Origin: Cytobacillus horneckiae
Lineage (GTDB): Bacteria > Bacillota > Bacilli > Bacillales > Cytobacillaceae
Assembly (NCBI RefSeq): GCF_002835735.1
Contig: NZ_PISD01000020.1
Coordinates: 25,031-89,030, forward strand
Direction of reading: 5' to 3'
Length of the DNA: 64,000 nucleotides
The notes beneath the pieces were generated by a model. The model had not been told where the DNA came from, made no database searches, and saw only the letters and a list, made by a program, of their open reading frames with translations. Made by a program: the position numbers and the translations under genes. Of the stretch, positions 35,410 through 45,380 are shown in pieces. Position 1 is the stretch's first letter. Every line of letters starts with the position of its first letter.

Positions 35410-35849
35410 TGAGCTTCCTCCTTCGTTTTTCTATAAATCATTAAACTGCAAATAAAAATAATGATAAAAGCAATCAGCGCAAGAAACGGGATGGTAATAA
35501 ATCCAAGCCAATTAATATATTGACCTGTGCACGGGACCCGTCCACAGGCTGGGGCGATGTCTGAAAGGAATGACAATTTTTGTAAACCGTAATGATATAA
35601 TGAGATAAGGCCACCGATGCCTGATAATATCATTGTATAAAGACTAATGCGGTAGTCTTTTTTGACGACTGCAATCCCGAGAATTACTACAAACGGATAC
35701 ATAAGAATACGTTGATACCAGCATAGTTCACATGGCTCATATTGTCTGATTTCGGAAAAGTATAAACTTCCGAACATAGCAATTACTGAGGCAGCCCAAG
35801 CAGAGAAAAGTAAATTTTCACGGCTATCTTTTTTCGGTTTTTGTTCCAT
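35406..35849 (-). CDS. bdbC: Disulfide bond formation protein, DsbB/BdbC family
   Basis: Quinone-linked thiol oxidase in the membrane, 147 residues with four helices. Both redox cysteine pairs are present: CELCWYQRILMYP after the first helix and CGRVPC in the second external loop. ATG with AAGGAGAAGC. Translationally coupled to the thioredoxin-like gene. Together they would form disulfides in exported proteins. Confidence 0.9.
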   Translation of the reverse strand: MEQKPKKDSRENLLFSAWAASVIAMFGSLYFSEIRQYEPCELCWYQRILMYPFVVILGIAVVKKDYRISLYTMILSGIGGLISLYHYGLQKLSFLSDIAPACGRVPCTGQYINWLGFITIPFLALIAFIIIFICSLMIYRKTKEEAH

Positions 35850-36253
35850 AAGCTTCTCCTTAACTAAAAAAATTTAAAAAGGTGTACATTTTTAAGCCAG
35901 CTCAGCGTCAAAACTTTTTTGCCTTTCCTTTAACACATTAAAAATTATACGTTTGTCAATAACATAATGTAAATGTAGCCGCCAATGATTCGGAAAATGT
36001 TCAAAAAAATAACATACTTTTCGCAAATTTGCACGGTTGTTTGTGAAAACAATGAAATAAGCTATCACAATCATAGCATAATATAAGAAGGATTATAAAT
36101 AAGTAAAATAGGGTATAAGAAATGAGTGTATTTGACGCAGCAGCTGGCTGCGCATCCATTCAAAGCTAGTAAAGTCAGGGATTGCGGACAATAATAGCAA
36201 GCTTGATTTGATTACTGAAATGTACTGCATAAGTATTTAAAGGGGCGTTTAAC
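35850..36253. other. Divergent intergenic region between bdbC and the yhcX-like gene
   Basis: About 400 bases with no supportable gene. A minus-strand 60-codon frame lacks a ribosome-binding site. A GCGCAGCC/AGCTGCTGCG inverted repeat lies near 36136-36152; its role is unclear. Confidence 0.4.
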
Positions 36254-37789
36254 TTGGAAAAATTAGACTTGAGTAAATTTGAAAAGAAAATGATTATTCG
36301 AAATATGAAGCATGAAGATATAGATGATATTATTGCTCTTCAAGAGGTGTGTTTTCCCGGAATGGTTCCTTGGAAAACAGCGCATCTTGAAAGTCATTTA
36401 GAAATATTTCAAGAGGGACAATTTGTGGCTGAATTTGACGGCGAAATAATTGGCTCATGTTCAAGCTTGATTATTAATTTTGATGAATATGATGACAGGC
36501 ACTCATGGGCAGATGTGACCGATGATGGCTATATCACAAACCATAATGATGACGGTTATAACTTATATGGTATTGAAGTAATGGTTCATCCAGATTATCG
36601 AAGAATGAAAATAGGGCACAGATTATATGAGAAGCGAAAAGAGCTGGCCCGTGAATTAAACTTAAAAAGTATCATCATAGGAGGCCGCATTCCTAATTAT
36701 CATAAATATGCAAAAGAAATGAGTCCGAGGGAATATGTAAACGAAGTGTCATTACATACTATATATGATCCGGTTTTATCGTTTCAGCTATTAAATGGAT
36801 TTACTTTAATGAGAATAAATCCTAACTATCTTCCTGATGATATGCAATCAAATAAATATGCGACCTTAATGGAATGGAATAATGTTGATTATAAATCAAC
36901 TACAAAACGCTTTTATAAAACAAGCTATCCGGTAAGAATTTGTGTCGTTCAATATATGATGAGACAAATCAATTCATTTGAGGACTTTGCCAGTCAGGTG
37001 GAATACTTTACAGATGTTGCTTCAGATGCAGAAGCAGATTTCGCTGTGTTTCCTGAATTATTTACAACTCAGCTCATGTCATTTCTGGATGAAAAGGTTC
37101 CAAGCCTCGCAATTCGGAAGCTGACTGAGTTTACAGAGGAATACATTCAATTATTTACTGACTTGGCTGTACGCTACAATATTAACATTATTGGCGGATC
37201 GCATTTTGTAAAGGAAGACGAAGATAAAATATATAATATTGCCTATTTATTTAGACGCGATGGGACAATTGAAAAACAGTATAAGCTCCATATTACTCCT
37301 AATGAAAGAAAATGGTGGGGAATTAGTGCCGGCGATTCAGTAAAAGTGTTTGATACGGATTGCGGAAAAATTGCGATTCAAATATGCTATGATATTGAAT
37401 TTCCAGAGCTAGCCAGGATTGCAACTGAAAAAGGAGCAAAAATTATTTTTGTGCCGTTTTGTACCGAGGATCGCGAGGGCTACTTAAGGGTAAGATATTG
37501 TGCTCAAGCTAGAGCAATTGAAAATCAAATTTATACGGCGATTTCTGGTACAGTTGGGAATCTCCCTCAAACAGAAAACATGGACATCCAATATGCGCAA
37601 TCTGCTATCTTCTCGCCGTCGGACTTTGAATTTTCTCGGGATGGGATTGTTGGAGAAGCAAATCCAAATATTGAAATGGTCCAAATTGGAGATGTCGATT
37701 TAGAAGTTTTAAGAAGGAAAAGACAGGATGGGACAGTCAGACATTTAAAAGATCGAAGACATGATATTTATCAAATTAAATACAAGTAA
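36254..37789 (+). CDS. Bifunctional GNAT acetyltransferase / carbon-nitrogen hydrolase (YhcX-like)
   Basis: Two-domain soluble protein of 511 residues. Residues ~12-190 are a GNAT acetyltransferase (GIEVMVHPDYRRMKIGHRLY contains the acetyl-CoA loop). Residues ~225-510 are a nitrilase-superfamily amidohydrolase with Glu in FAVFPELF, Lys in EKQYKLHITPNE and Cys in IAIQICYDIEFPELAR. The same fusion and length are known for B. subtilis YhcX. The natural amide substrate is unknown. Start TTG after AAAGGGGCG. Confidence 0.88.
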   Translation: MEKLDLSKFEKKMIIRNMKHEDIDDIIALQEVCFPGMVPWKTAHLESHLEIFQEGQFVAEFDGEIIGSCSSLIINFDEYDDRHSWADVTDDGYITNHNDDGYNLYGIEVMVHPDYRRMKIGHRLYEKRKELARELNLKSIIIGGRIPNYHKYAKEMSPREYVNEVSLHTIYDPVLSFQLLNGFTLMRINPNYLPDDMQSNKYATLMEWNNVDYKSTTKRFYKTSYPVRICVVQYMMRQINSFEDFASQVEYFTDVASDAEADFAVFPELFTTQLMSFLDEKVPSLAIRKLTEFTEEYIQLFTDLAVRYNINIIGGSHFVKEDEDKIYNIAYLFRRDGTIEKQYKLHITPNERKWWGISAGDSVKVFDTDCGKIAIQICYDIEFPELARIATEKGAKIIFVPFCTEDREGYLRVRYCAQARAIENQIYTAISGTVGNLPQTENMDIQYAQSAIFSPSDFEFSRDGIVGEANPNIEMVQIGDVDLEVLRRKRQDGTVRHLKDRRHDIYQIKYK

Positions 37790-37969
37790 AACAAAGGTTA
37801 TTATACATTAGAAAGGGTTAAGCTGACTAATTAGGCTTGACCTATTGTTTGGAATGCTTGAAAATTATAAAAAGATGAACTTTTTATTTTATATGGATGT
37901 GTTCATAAAAGGAGTATAATTATCCGATATAGAATATAGAAAAAAAGTGTGTATTTCGGAGGGGAAATA

Positions 37970-39697
37970 ATGGATTGGAAGAATAAAGCGGACAGCTGGA
38001 TGAATTTTAAAGAATTAGATCCAATGCTGCAGTCAGAGTTAGTCACTATCTCAAAGGATGAAAAGCATTTAGAAGAAGCTTTTTATAAAAACCTGGAATT
38101 TGGTACCGGCGGCATGCGCGGAGAAATTGGGCCGGGTACAAATCGGATGAATATTTATTCTGTTAGAAAAGCATCTGCCGGACTTGCGGCATATATAGAT
38201 GAAAACGGTCAGGAAGCGAGAGTAAGAGGTGTCGTCATCGCCTATGATTCACGTCATATGTCTCCGGAATTTGCGATGGAAGCAGCTAAAACGATGGCCA
38301 CAAGAGGCATTCAAACATATGTATTTGATGAATTGCGCCCGACACCTGAGCTATCTTTTGCAGTGCGATATTTACATGCATATGCAGGCATTGTCATTAC
38401 AGCAAGTCATAATCCTCCAGAATACAATGGATATAAAGTGTATGGTTTTGATGGAGCACAGCTTTCGCCAACAGCAGCAGATGCAGTTATTGAAAAGGTA
38501 AATGAGATTGAGGATGAACTGAGAATAGAAGTAGCTGATGAGGAATCTTTAAGAGAAAAAGGCTTAATCGTCACAATAGGAGAATCCATTGATCGTGCCT
38601 ATTTGGAGAAGCTTCAAACGATCTCTGAAAATCCAACTATAGGTGAACAGACCGATTTATCAATTGTATTTTCACCTTTGCATGGAACCGGTAATAAGCC
38701 CGTTAGGAATGGCTTGGCTACTCTGCATTATAAAAATGTCCATGTTGTCGCAGCACAGGAATTGCCTGATGCTAATTTTTCCACAGTAAATAGCCCAAAC
38801 CCGGAAGAGAAATCTGCCTTTGAACTTGCCATTAAGGAAGGTGAAAAAGTAAATGCAGACCTGTTAATTGCAACTGATCCGGATGCAGACCGCCTTGGGA
38901 TTGCTGTCAAGAATCATGATGATGAATACGAATTATTAACAGGTAATCAAACAGGTGCATTACTACTTCATTACATTTTGTCTCAAAAAGAAGAAAAAGG
39001 AACACTGCCTACAAATGGAATCGTCTTAAAAACAATTGTGACATCCGAACTTGGCCGCAAAATAGCAGAATCTTATCAATTAACTTCTAAAGATGTCCTA
39101 ACTGGCTTTAAATTTATTGCTGAAAAAATAAAAGAATACGAAGTGTCTGGAGAATATAAATTTGTTTTCGGATACGAAGAAAGCTACGGGTATTTAATTG
39201 GCGATTTTACACGTGATAAAGACGCAGTACAAGCGGCATTGCTAGCAGCAGAAGCCGCAGCGTACTACAAAGAAAATGGCCATTCCCTTTATGAAGCATT
39301 GATCAGTATTTATGAAAAGCATGGCTATTTCCAAGAGGGTTTAAAGTCGCTTACATTAAAAGGGATAGATGGCTCGGCGATCATCGCTAAAATCTTATCT
39401 TCCTTCCGTGAAAACCCGCCGCTTGCAGTGGGAGAGTTAAAGCTTGAAGCGACCGAAGATTATTTAACAAGTGTAAGAACTGAAGTTGGAGGCAATGAAT
39501 CAACAATTGATTTGCCAAAATCTAATGTATTAAAATACTTCTTTGATGATGGCACTTGGATTTGCTTGCGTCCATCAGGCACTGAACCAAAAATCAAATT
39601 TTATTTTGGCGTAAATGGCGAATCATTAGAGCAAAGTAAACAGAAATTAACAGAAGTCGAAGAAAGCTTCATGAAGCTTGTTGAAACAAAGCTATAA
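37970..39697 (+). CDS. pgcA: Phosphoglucomutase / phospho-sugar mutase (PgcA-type)
   Basis: Interconverts glucose-1-P and glucose-6-P (alpha-D-phosphohexomutase family), supplying UDP-glucose for teichoic acid and glycolipid. 575 residues from the ATG after CGGAGGGGAAATA; an upstream GTG at 37949 is unlikely. [17 protein letters not shown] is near the start, the phosphoserine loop is [13 protein letters not shown] (Ser near residue 145), the metal loop DPDADRLG and the phosphate-binding [12 protein letters not shown]. It keeps its B. subtilis position next to the yhcYZ pair, but the glp genes normally upstream are absent. Confidence 0.92.
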   Translation: MDWKNKADSWMNFKELDPMLQSELVTISKDEKHLEEAFYKNLEFGTGGMRGEIGPGTNRMNIYSVRKASAGLAAYIDENGQEARVRGVVIAYDSRHMSPEFAMEAAKTMATRGIQTYVFDELRPTPELSFAVRYLHAYAGIVITASHNPPEYNGYKVYGFDGAQLSPTAADAVIEKVNEIEDELRIEVADEESLREKGLIVTIGESIDRAYLEKLQTISENPTIGEQTDLSIVFSPLHGTGNKPVRNGLATLHYKNVHVVAAQELPDANFSTVNSPNPEEKSAFELAIKEGEKVNADLLIATDPDADRLGIAVKNHDDEYELLTGNQTGALLLHYILSQKEEKGTLPTNGIVLKTIVTSELGRKIAESYQLTSKDVLTGFKFIAEKIKEYEVSGEYKFVFGYEESYGYLIGDFTRDKDAVQAALLAAEAAAYYKENGHSLYEALISIYEKHGYFQEGLKSLTLKGIDGSAIIAKILSSFRENPPLAVGELKLEATEDYLTSVRTEVGGNESTIDLPKSNVLKYFFDDGTWICLRPSGTEPKIKFYFGVNGESLEQSKQKLTEVEESFMKLVETKL

Positions 39698-39704
39698 AAA
39701 TTTG

Positions 39705-39734
39705 AGCTGGATGAAATTCATCCAGTTTTTTTGT
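39705..39734 (+). terminator. Terminator after pgcA
   Basis: CTGGATGAA and TTCATCCAG form a perfect stem with a one-base loop, followed by TTTTTTT. Confidence 0.85.
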
Positions 39735-39863
39735 CTTCATTTCTACAACTTAGGATGTAGAATAATTCATAAAAATGGTGGAAGCTTTAAATTGAAAAAG
39801 CGATATAATGGATATATGATTTAGTATTAAGTTTGAAAAAACCTTCAAGAAGGTGTGAGAGTA

Positions 39864-40979
39864 GTGAATCAAAAGCTGCCATCCGAGATGGAAATTTTAA
39901 AGGAAATTGCTGAACTTCTTAATGAGGGCACTGAATTAAATAGCCTTTTGCCAGAAGTTTTACATAAATTATTGTATGTTACTGACCTTCATACGGGCTG
40001 GGTTTTTTTAATCGAAGATGGTGAGCCATATTTAGCGGCGCATGAAAATTTGCCAGAGGCATTATCACATCATAATCTCGAACCGATGTGCAAGCATGAC
40101 TGCTGGTGTGTAGACAGGTTTAAAAACGGCAGGCTCCAAAAAGCAACTAATATTATTAATTGTAAAAGAATTGAAGAAGCGCAAATAGAAAACAAATATG
40201 ATACAAGAGGGTTGACCCATCATGCAACTGTACCGCTTCGTGCTGCAAATGAGATGTTCGGTGTACTAAACGTGGGTTCGCCGAATAAAAAGCATTTTGA
40301 TGATGAAGAACTTGCATTATTAGAGGCAGTCGCTTTTCAAATTGGAACTGCTTTAAAAAGGATTAAATTAACACAAAGGGAACAGGAAACGGCTCTTATG
40401 GAAGAAAGAAACCGGTTAGCTAGAGACCTCCATGATTCAGTTAACCAGTTATTGTTTTCCTTAAGCCTGACAGCCAGAGGTGGTAAAGAAATGGCAAAGG
40501 AAGAGGAAATAAAAGAGACATTCTCATATATACACGATTTATCGAGGCAGGCACTTCAAGAGATGAGGGCGCTTATCTGGCAATTAAAGCCACAAGGCTT
40601 GGAAGGCGGCTTGATTACAGCTATACAAGCTTATAGTGAGATGGTTGGCTTAAACTTGAAGTATAATGTCGATGGCATTACTACTTTGCCCGGAAAAGTG
40701 GAGGAAACTTTATGGAGAATCGTTCAAGAAGCGATGGCCAATTGCAAAAAACATTCAGGACAATTAAATATAGAGATTGCGCTTTACACAAATCAAAAAA
40801 ATAAAGTAGTGATGGTCATTTCTGATCAAGGAGCAGGCTTTCAATATAACGAAAAAACAAAACTGCCCTCTTTAGGGTTAAAAAGCATGAAGGAAAGAGT
40901 GGAAGGTTTAAATGGTCATTTTTGTTTGCAAACTGAGGCAGGTAAAGGAACAATGATAACAGTAACGATCCCAGTGTAA
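39864..40979 (+). CDS. GAF-domain sensor histidine kinase (YhcY-like)
   Basis: Soluble NarX/DesK-type kinase of about 371 residues. A GAF domain (residues ~15-170) with a cysteine-rich patch CKHDCWCVDRF could bind a cofactor or metal. The HisKA_3 phosphoacceptor is in RNRLARDLHDSVNQLLFSLS, and the ATP-binding domain ends with GAGFQ and LGLKSMKERVEGLNG. No membrane segment. It is followed 13 bases later by its LuxR-type regulator. Start GTG 39864 has AAGAAGGTG at the right distance; GTG 39855 does not. The signal is unknown. Confidence 0.88.
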   Translation: MNQKLPSEMEILKEIAELLNEGTELNSLLPEVLHKLLYVTDLHTGWVFLIEDGEPYLAAHENLPEALSHHNLEPMCKHDCWCVDRFKNGRLQKATNIINCKRIEEAQIENKYDTRGLTHHATVPLRAANEMFGVLNVGSPNKKHFDDEELALLEAVAFQIGTALKRIKLTQREQETALMEERNRLARDLHDSVNQLLFSLSLTARGGKEMAKEEEIKETFSYIHDLSRQALQEMRALIWQLKPQGLEGGLITAIQAYSEMVGLNLKYNVDGITTLPGKVEETLWRIVQEAMANCKKHSGQLNIEIALYTNQKNKVVMVISDQGAGFQYNEKTKLPSLGLKSMKERVEGLNGHFCLQTEAGKGTMITVTIPV

Positions 40980-40992
40980 GGGGGAATAAGAA

Positions 40993-41616
40993 GTGAAAGT
41001 ATTAATTGCGGATGATCATCATGTTGTAAGAAGGGGACTTGTGTTTTTTTTGAAAACGCAGCCTGGGATAGAAATAGTTGGAGAAGCAAGCAATGGGAAT
41101 GAAGCGGTAAAACAAGTTGGAGAATTGCATCCTGATATTGTGCTAATGGATCTCGATATGCCAATCATGAATGGAATTGAAGCAACAAAAGAAATTAAAA
41201 AAGCATTTCCACAAGTGAAAATCATGATATTAACAAGCTTCTCTGACCAGGTTCATGTGATTCCAGCAATTGAAGCAGGCGCATCGGGTTATCAGCTAAA
41301 GGATATCGAACCAGATGAACTTGTAGAAGCAATGAAGAGGCTACTAGCCGGTGAGAATCAACTCCATCCAAAAGCAACTACACATTTATTATCCCGAATT
41401 TCACAAAAAAGTATTAATCCTATTGAGCAATTAACGAAACGAGAGTTGGATGTATTAAAAGAAATAACTAAGGGCAAGAGTAATAAAGAAATTTCAGCCG
41501 CGTTGTTTATTACTGAAAAAACTGTAAAGACTCATGTTTCGAACATCCTTTCAAAACTTGAAGTTGCTGATCGCACACAAGCTGCATTATTAGCCGTCCG
41601 TAATGGTTTTTCATAA
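40993..41616 (+). CDS. NarL/LuxR-family response regulator (YhcZ-like)
   Basis: 207 residues. The receiver domain has the phosphoacceptor Asp in DIVLMDLDMPIMNG and Lys in YQLKDIEPDEL; the C-terminal LuxR helix-turn-helix is LTKRELDVLKEITKGKSNKE to KTVKTHVSNILSKL. GTG start after GGGGGAATAAG. Partner of the upstream kinase. Confidence 0.9.
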   Translation: MKVLIADDHHVVRRGLVFFLKTQPGIEIVGEASNGNEAVKQVGELHPDIVLMDLDMPIMNGIEATKEIKKAFPQVKIMILTSFSDQVHVIPAIEAGASGYQLKDIEPDELVEAMKRLLAGENQLHPKATTHLLSRISQKSINPIEQLTKRELDVLKEITKGKSNKEISAALFITEKTVKTHVSNILSKLEVADRTQAALLAVRNGFS

Positions 41617-41699
41617 AGTGGGGCATACCGATGGAATAGACACCCCAGTAGTAACGAGCGAACAGTCTTAACGGGTACTAAGTTGTGATTAATCAACAA

Positions 41700-41728
41700 T
41701 AAAAAAACACGGCATAGGCCGTGTTTAA
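41700..41728 (-). terminator. Terminator of the yhdB-like gene
   Basis: AAACACGGC and GCCGTGTTT form a stem with a short loop; on the minus strand it is followed by seven T residues. Confidence 0.8.
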
Positions 41729-41740
41729 ATTGGTGGAATT

Positions 41741-41992
41741 CTACATCAAATATGGAGAAGCGGTCTTAATTTCATTTTCTGATAAGTGATTGGCGTAGTC
41801 AATATAGCTTAGTAAAGAATATAAGTGTTGTTCAATAACGGTGTAATCCTTTTCAAAGTTATATGCGTGAAGAAAGTGTTCAATTTTCTTAGACAAAAAC
41901 TGGTCATTTGTACGAACCATTAGTATAAGCAAATTATCCCACTCAGAACGATGAGTGTAGTATAATGCTCGATCATAGTCAACTTTATTCAT
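41741..41992 (-). CDS. YhdB-like small protein
   Basis: 83 residues, acidic and helical. YDRALYYTHRSEWDNLLILM and IEHFLHAYNFEKDY recall B. subtilis YhdB (about 80 residues), which lies in the same order downstream of yhcZ. No known domain. ATG after GGGAGGAGAGGACAG. Function unknown. Confidence 0.7.
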   Translation of the reverse strand: MNKVDYDRALYYTHRSEWDNLLILMVRTNDQFLSKKIEHFLHAYNFEKDYTVIEQHLYSLLSYIDYANHLSENEIKTASPYLM

Positions 41993-42222
41993 CTGTCCTC
42001 TCCTCCCTTGGGAGTTGATAATAGTTTGCGCGATGTCAGCTAACTTTTTCGCACAAAAAATTGGACGGCTTGATTTTAAACGATTATCAGGTTTTACCTG
42101 TATAAAGGCTAATCAAAAACCAAGCATCTGCACTTAAAATAAATCAAAATCACAATCGTTACATAAATTAAAATCATTATGCAAATAATACAAACAGTCA
42201 TGTCTAACTAATGGAGGTAGCG

Positions 42223-42567
42223 ATGAAAAAACTGTTGATTGGGCTGTTTTCAATTGTTTGTTTGAGTTACATATATACTCCTGTATTTGCCGATGAACAT
42301 ACTTTATCTGAACATCAGGAAAAGGTTGATTATGAAAAATATGGTCGAATAGCTACTGCTGTTGTCAAGGAAGATTATCCAGGTGAAGAGGTAATCGATT
42401 ATAAATATGCCGGGCGACGAAAAATTTCAGAAAACGAAGTAATCGATTCTTTCGTATTTGAAGTAATGGAAAATGGAAAGCCTGTTATCGTTTTAGTAAA
42501 GATAACTCACCGTTTAGATGCAAGTAAATTCATTAGCCTAACGGTTGAAGAGCAATCAAGCAACTAA
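42223..42567 (+). CDS. Secreted DUF3889 protein (YhdC-like)
   Basis: 114 residues with a signal peptide (MKKLLIGLFSIVCLSY to VFADEH; cleavage likely after VFA). The mature part DYEKYGRIATAVVKEDYPGE and DSFVFEVMENGKPVIVLV matches the DUF3889 pattern of B. subtilis YhdC. Exported or cell-wall-associated; function unknown. The ATG at 42223 follows GGAGGTAGCG; the ATG at 42211 is inside that site. Confidence 0.78.
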   Translation: MKKLLIGLFSIVCLSYIYTPVFADEHTLSEHQEKVDYEKYGRIATAVVKEDYPGEEVIDYKYAGRRKISENEVIDSFVFEVMENGKPVIVLVKITHRLDASKFISLTVEEQSSN

Positions 42568-42573
42568 TTGGAC

Positions 42574-42614
42574 TAGAGCTGTTTCCTTATTAAATTGGAA
42601 ATAGCTCTTTTTCT
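42574..42614 (+). terminator. Terminator after the yhdC-like gene
   Basis: AGAGCTGTTTCC and GGAAATAGCTCT pair, followed by TTTTTC. Confidence 0.8.
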
Positions 42615-42724
42615 TATGAACATTTCTAATCAAATTTTAATCTTTCTCTCCCTCTTCTCTCATTTTGGCGGTTTATATTAAGGATAAGCAAAAAACAACC
42701 GAAAAATATAAGGAGGAAATAATA

Positions 42725-43297
42725 ATGAGAAAGAAATTAGTGGCAGGTTTAATTTCAGTTGCTGTAGTATTTGGAGGGGTTTATGCTGTATCGGCAGTTG
42801 AAAATAATAAGCAGGAGTCTCCGGCCGCAGCTATTGGCAATGATGAAGCAAAGAAAGCAACAAGTAAGCAAACATCTGAATTAATTACAATAGAAAAAGC
42901 GGCAGATATTGCCTTAAATGAACAGAGTGGCGAGGTCGTCGACATTGAACTAGATGCAAAGCGAGGAAACGCTATTTATGAAATTGAAATCCAAAATAAA
43001 GGTAAGGAAGCAGATGTAAAACTTGATGCATTTACTGGAGAGGTGCTCTCTGTTAAATCAAAGCAAGATGATGATGACGATGATACTGCACTTCCATTCG
43101 AAAAAGGTGTACTCAATATAAATAAAGCAATTAAATTAGCTGAAGAAGAAACAAGTGGTAAAGTAAAAGAAGTGAATATTGACTTAGAAAACGGAACACT
43201 TATTTATGATTTTGAACTAAAAGGAAATAAGGATGAAGTGGAACTCACATTAGATGCAAAAACTGGTGAAGTCCTTGATGTCGAGTATGATGACTAA
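42725..43297 (+). CDS. Exported protein with two PepSY domains
   Basis: 190 residues. An N-terminal signal/anchor (LVAGLISVAVVFGGVYAV) is followed by two PepSY repeats: ITIEKAADIALNEQSGEVVD to KLDAFTGEVLSV, and LNINKAIKLAEEETSGKVKE to TLDAKTGEVLDV. They are separated by an acidic DDDDD linker. PepSY domains are associated with peptidase control outside the cell. The ATG follows AAGGAGGAAATAAT. Function unknown. Confidence 0.85.
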   Translation: MRKKLVAGLISVAVVFGGVYAVSAVENNKQESPAAAIGNDEAKKATSKQTSELITIEKAADIALNEQSGEVVDIELDAKRGNAIYEIEIQNKGKEADVKLDAFTGEVLSVKSKQDDDDDDTALPFEKGVLNINKAIKLAEEETSGKVKEVNIDLENGTLIYDFELKGNKDEVELTLDAKTGEVLDVEYDD

Positions 43298-43327
43298 AAA
43301 GCAAGCCGCGTAGGCTTGCTTTTTTCA
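43298..43327 (+). terminator. Terminator after the PepSY gene
   Basis: AAGCAAGCC and GGCTTGCTT form a stem with a GCGTA loop, followed by TTTTTC; it starts right after the stop codon. Confidence 0.87.
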
Positions 43328-43514
43328 GCGTGTTGAGAAAGAGATAATAAGAAAATCGCAAACCTCATCATGATTAGTTTGAATGAGTTTCTCTCCAGCC
43401 TGGCAAGTAGATTAGGCTTTCGTCTCACATATCCTCGTGAATTAACAATGTGCACTCATCATTCCCATTGTTAAATCATAGATTATGGTAAGGAAGAAGA
43501 TGGGGAGTGAAGAG

Positions 43515-44924
43515 ATGCTGTTAAATGATAATCAGTCGTTAGAATATGCCATTCAGGAAATTACTGAAATTGCCACAGGCTTTGGATTAGATTTTTACCC
43601 GATGCGCTATGAAGTTTGTCCGGCTGAAATTATATATACATTCGGTGCGTATGGAATGCCAACTAGATTTTCTCATTGGAGCTTTGGAAAGCAATTTTTT
43701 AAAATGAAACTACATTATGATTTAGGTTTATCTAAAATTTATGAGCTTGTAATTAATTCAGATCCTTGCTATGCCTTCTTGCTTGATTCGAACTCATTGA
43801 TTCAAAATAAATTAATCGTTGCACATGTACTGGCACACTGCGATTTCTTTAAAAATAATTTCCGCTTCAATAATACAAAAAGAGATATGGTTGAAAGCAT
43901 GGCTGCAACAGCAGACAGAATCCGTCAATATGAAATTAATTATGGCAAAAAAGAAGTCGAGACATTTCTAGATGCGATATTAGCTATTGAAGAGCATATT
44001 GACCCATCATTAATGAGGCCAAAGTTTATATGGGATACGGATGAAGAGGAAGAAAGTTCAACGATTCTTAACGCCTCCCCTTATGATGATCTTTGGGACT
44101 TGGACCAAAGCGGTATGAAGGAAGAAAAAACGAAGAAAAAGAAGAAATTCCCGCCAAAGCCTGAGAAAGATATCCTCTTATTTATTGAGCATTACAGTCG
44201 TGAACTAACAGATTGGCAAAGAGATATATTAACAATGATGAGAGAGGAAATGCTGTATTTCTGGCCGCAATTAGAAACCAAAATTATGAATGAGGGCTGG
44301 GCCTCCTATTGGCATCAACGAATTTTAAGAGAGATGGATTTAACCTCAGGTGAAGCATTGGAATTCGCAAAGCTGAATGCTGGTGTTGTTCAACCTTCCA
44401 AAACAAGCATTAATCCATATTACTTAGGTTTGAAAATCTTCGAGGATATTGAAGAAAGGTATAATAACCCGACAAAGGAAATGTTGGAAAGAGGGGTAAA
44501 GCCAGGATCGGGAAGAGAAAAAATGTTTGAGGTAAGAGAGATCGAATCTGATATCTCATTTATTCGAAATTACTTAACAAAGGATTTAGTCATGCGCGAA
44601 GACATGTATTTGTTCCAAAAGCAAGGCAAAGATTATAAGGTAGTAGACAAAACATGGGAAAATGTCCGTGATCAACTAGTCAGCATGAGAGTGAATGGAG
44701 GATTTCCATATATTACTGTAAACGATGGAGATTACATGAAGAATGGGGAACTTTACTTAAAGCATTGGTTTGAAGATGTCGAGCTCGATTTGAAATATTT
44801 AGAGAAAGTATTGCCATATATCCATCAATTATGGGGCAGACCTGTTCATATGGAAACGATTGTAGAAGGCAAGCAAATGGTATTTACGTATGATGGAAAG
44901 GCAATTCATCGGAAGTACTTATAA
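43515..44924 (+). CDS. spoVR: SpoVR-family protein (spore cortex synthesis)
   Basis: 469 residues. [60 protein letters not shown] and [18 protein letters not shown] are the highly conserved SpoVR blocks. In B. subtilis loss of SpoVR affects the spore cortex; the biochemical activity is unknown. A basic linker (about residues 205-225, rich in Lys) is present. Three in-frame ATGs exist (43485, 43500, 43515). The last has GGGGAG 7 bases upstream and gives the same N-terminal length as I recall for B. subtilis SpoVR. Confidence 0.93.
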   Translation: MLLNDNQSLEYAIQEITEIATGFGLDFYPMRYEVCPAEIIYTFGAYGMPTRFSHWSFGKQFFKMKLHYDLGLSKIYELVINSDPCYAFLLDSNSLIQNKLIVAHVLAHCDFFKNNFRFNNTKRDMVESMAATADRIRQYEINYGKKEVETFLDAILAIEEHIDPSLMRPKFIWDTDEEEESSTILNASPYDDLWDLDQSGMKEEKTKKKKKFPPKPEKDILLFIEHYSRELTDWQRDILTMMREEMLYFWPQLETKIMNEGWASYWHQRILREMDLTSGEALEFAKLNAGVVQPSKTSINPYYLGLKIFEDIEERYNNPTKEMLERGVKPGSGREKMFEVREIESDISFIRNYLTKDLVMREDMYLFQKQGKDYKVVDKTWENVRDQLVSMRVNGGFPYITVNDGDYMKNGELYLKHWFEDVELDLKYLEKVLPYIHQLWGRPVHMETIVEGKQMVFTYDGKAIHRKYL

Positions 44925-44930
44925 AAAGGA

Positions 44931-44957
44931 GGAGACCTTATTTACAAGGTCTCTTTA
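44931..44957 (+). terminator. Terminator after spoVR
   Basis: GAGACCTT and AAGGTCTC pair around ATTTAC, followed by TTTAG; a short T-tract makes it moderately strong. Confidence 0.65.
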
Positions 44958-45292
44958 GACTGTAGAGAAACTCATTTCAAATAAAAATGCTGAGGATTGG
45001 GATTTTCCGAGGCTTACTTACCGCTCACTTCCAAAGGGGGGGGTGAACGTTGAACGCGCTTCTTCCCAGTGCCTACAAAGCAGAAAAAAGAGGAAAAGGG
45101 CACTCCTAATCGAAGAAAACAGTATTTCTAGATTGAACGAAAATGGAGACAAATACGAATAAGTCCTCTTTTTAGCGACGAACATATGATTAAAAGAGGA
45201 GCTCGTCACTTTAAACAGCAAATAAAGTGTCGAAAGGCCAAAAGCAAGAAGCCACCGCCACTCCAAAGAGATATATTCGTCCAAAATACGCA
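44958..45292. other. Intergenic stretch with hairpins and a G8-G9 tract, no supportable gene
   Basis: About 330 bases. A run of G residues near 45036-45044 is followed by GTGAACG and a TTG-initiated 18-codon frame (starts NALLPSAYKAEK, ends at about 45107) that has an unusually strong Shine-Dalgarno sequence. CCTCTTTTTA (about 45165) and TTAAAAGAGG (about 45190) can pair. Several overlapping frames exist on both strands, none recognisable. It may encode a small RNA or peptide, or be debris. Confidence 0.35.
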
Positions 45293-45335
45293 AAAACCAC
45301 GAGATGTGATGAAGCACATTTCGTGGTTTTTCTTT
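45293..45335. terminator. Bidirectional terminator downstream of the YitT gene
   Basis: AAAAACCACGAGATGTG and CACATTTCGTGGTTTTT form a 16-17-bp stem with one mismatch around a short loop. The minus-strand reading ends yitT transcription; the plus-strand reading ends anything from the region before it. Confidence 0.87.
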
Positions 45336-45380
45336 AAAAAGGTGCTATTGAGACAGCCCTTTGTTATAAATTCATTGAAC

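Noticed and set aside
35892..36074. Minus-strand 60-codon frame upstream of bdbC
   Set aside because: No ribosome-binding site and no protein-like features.
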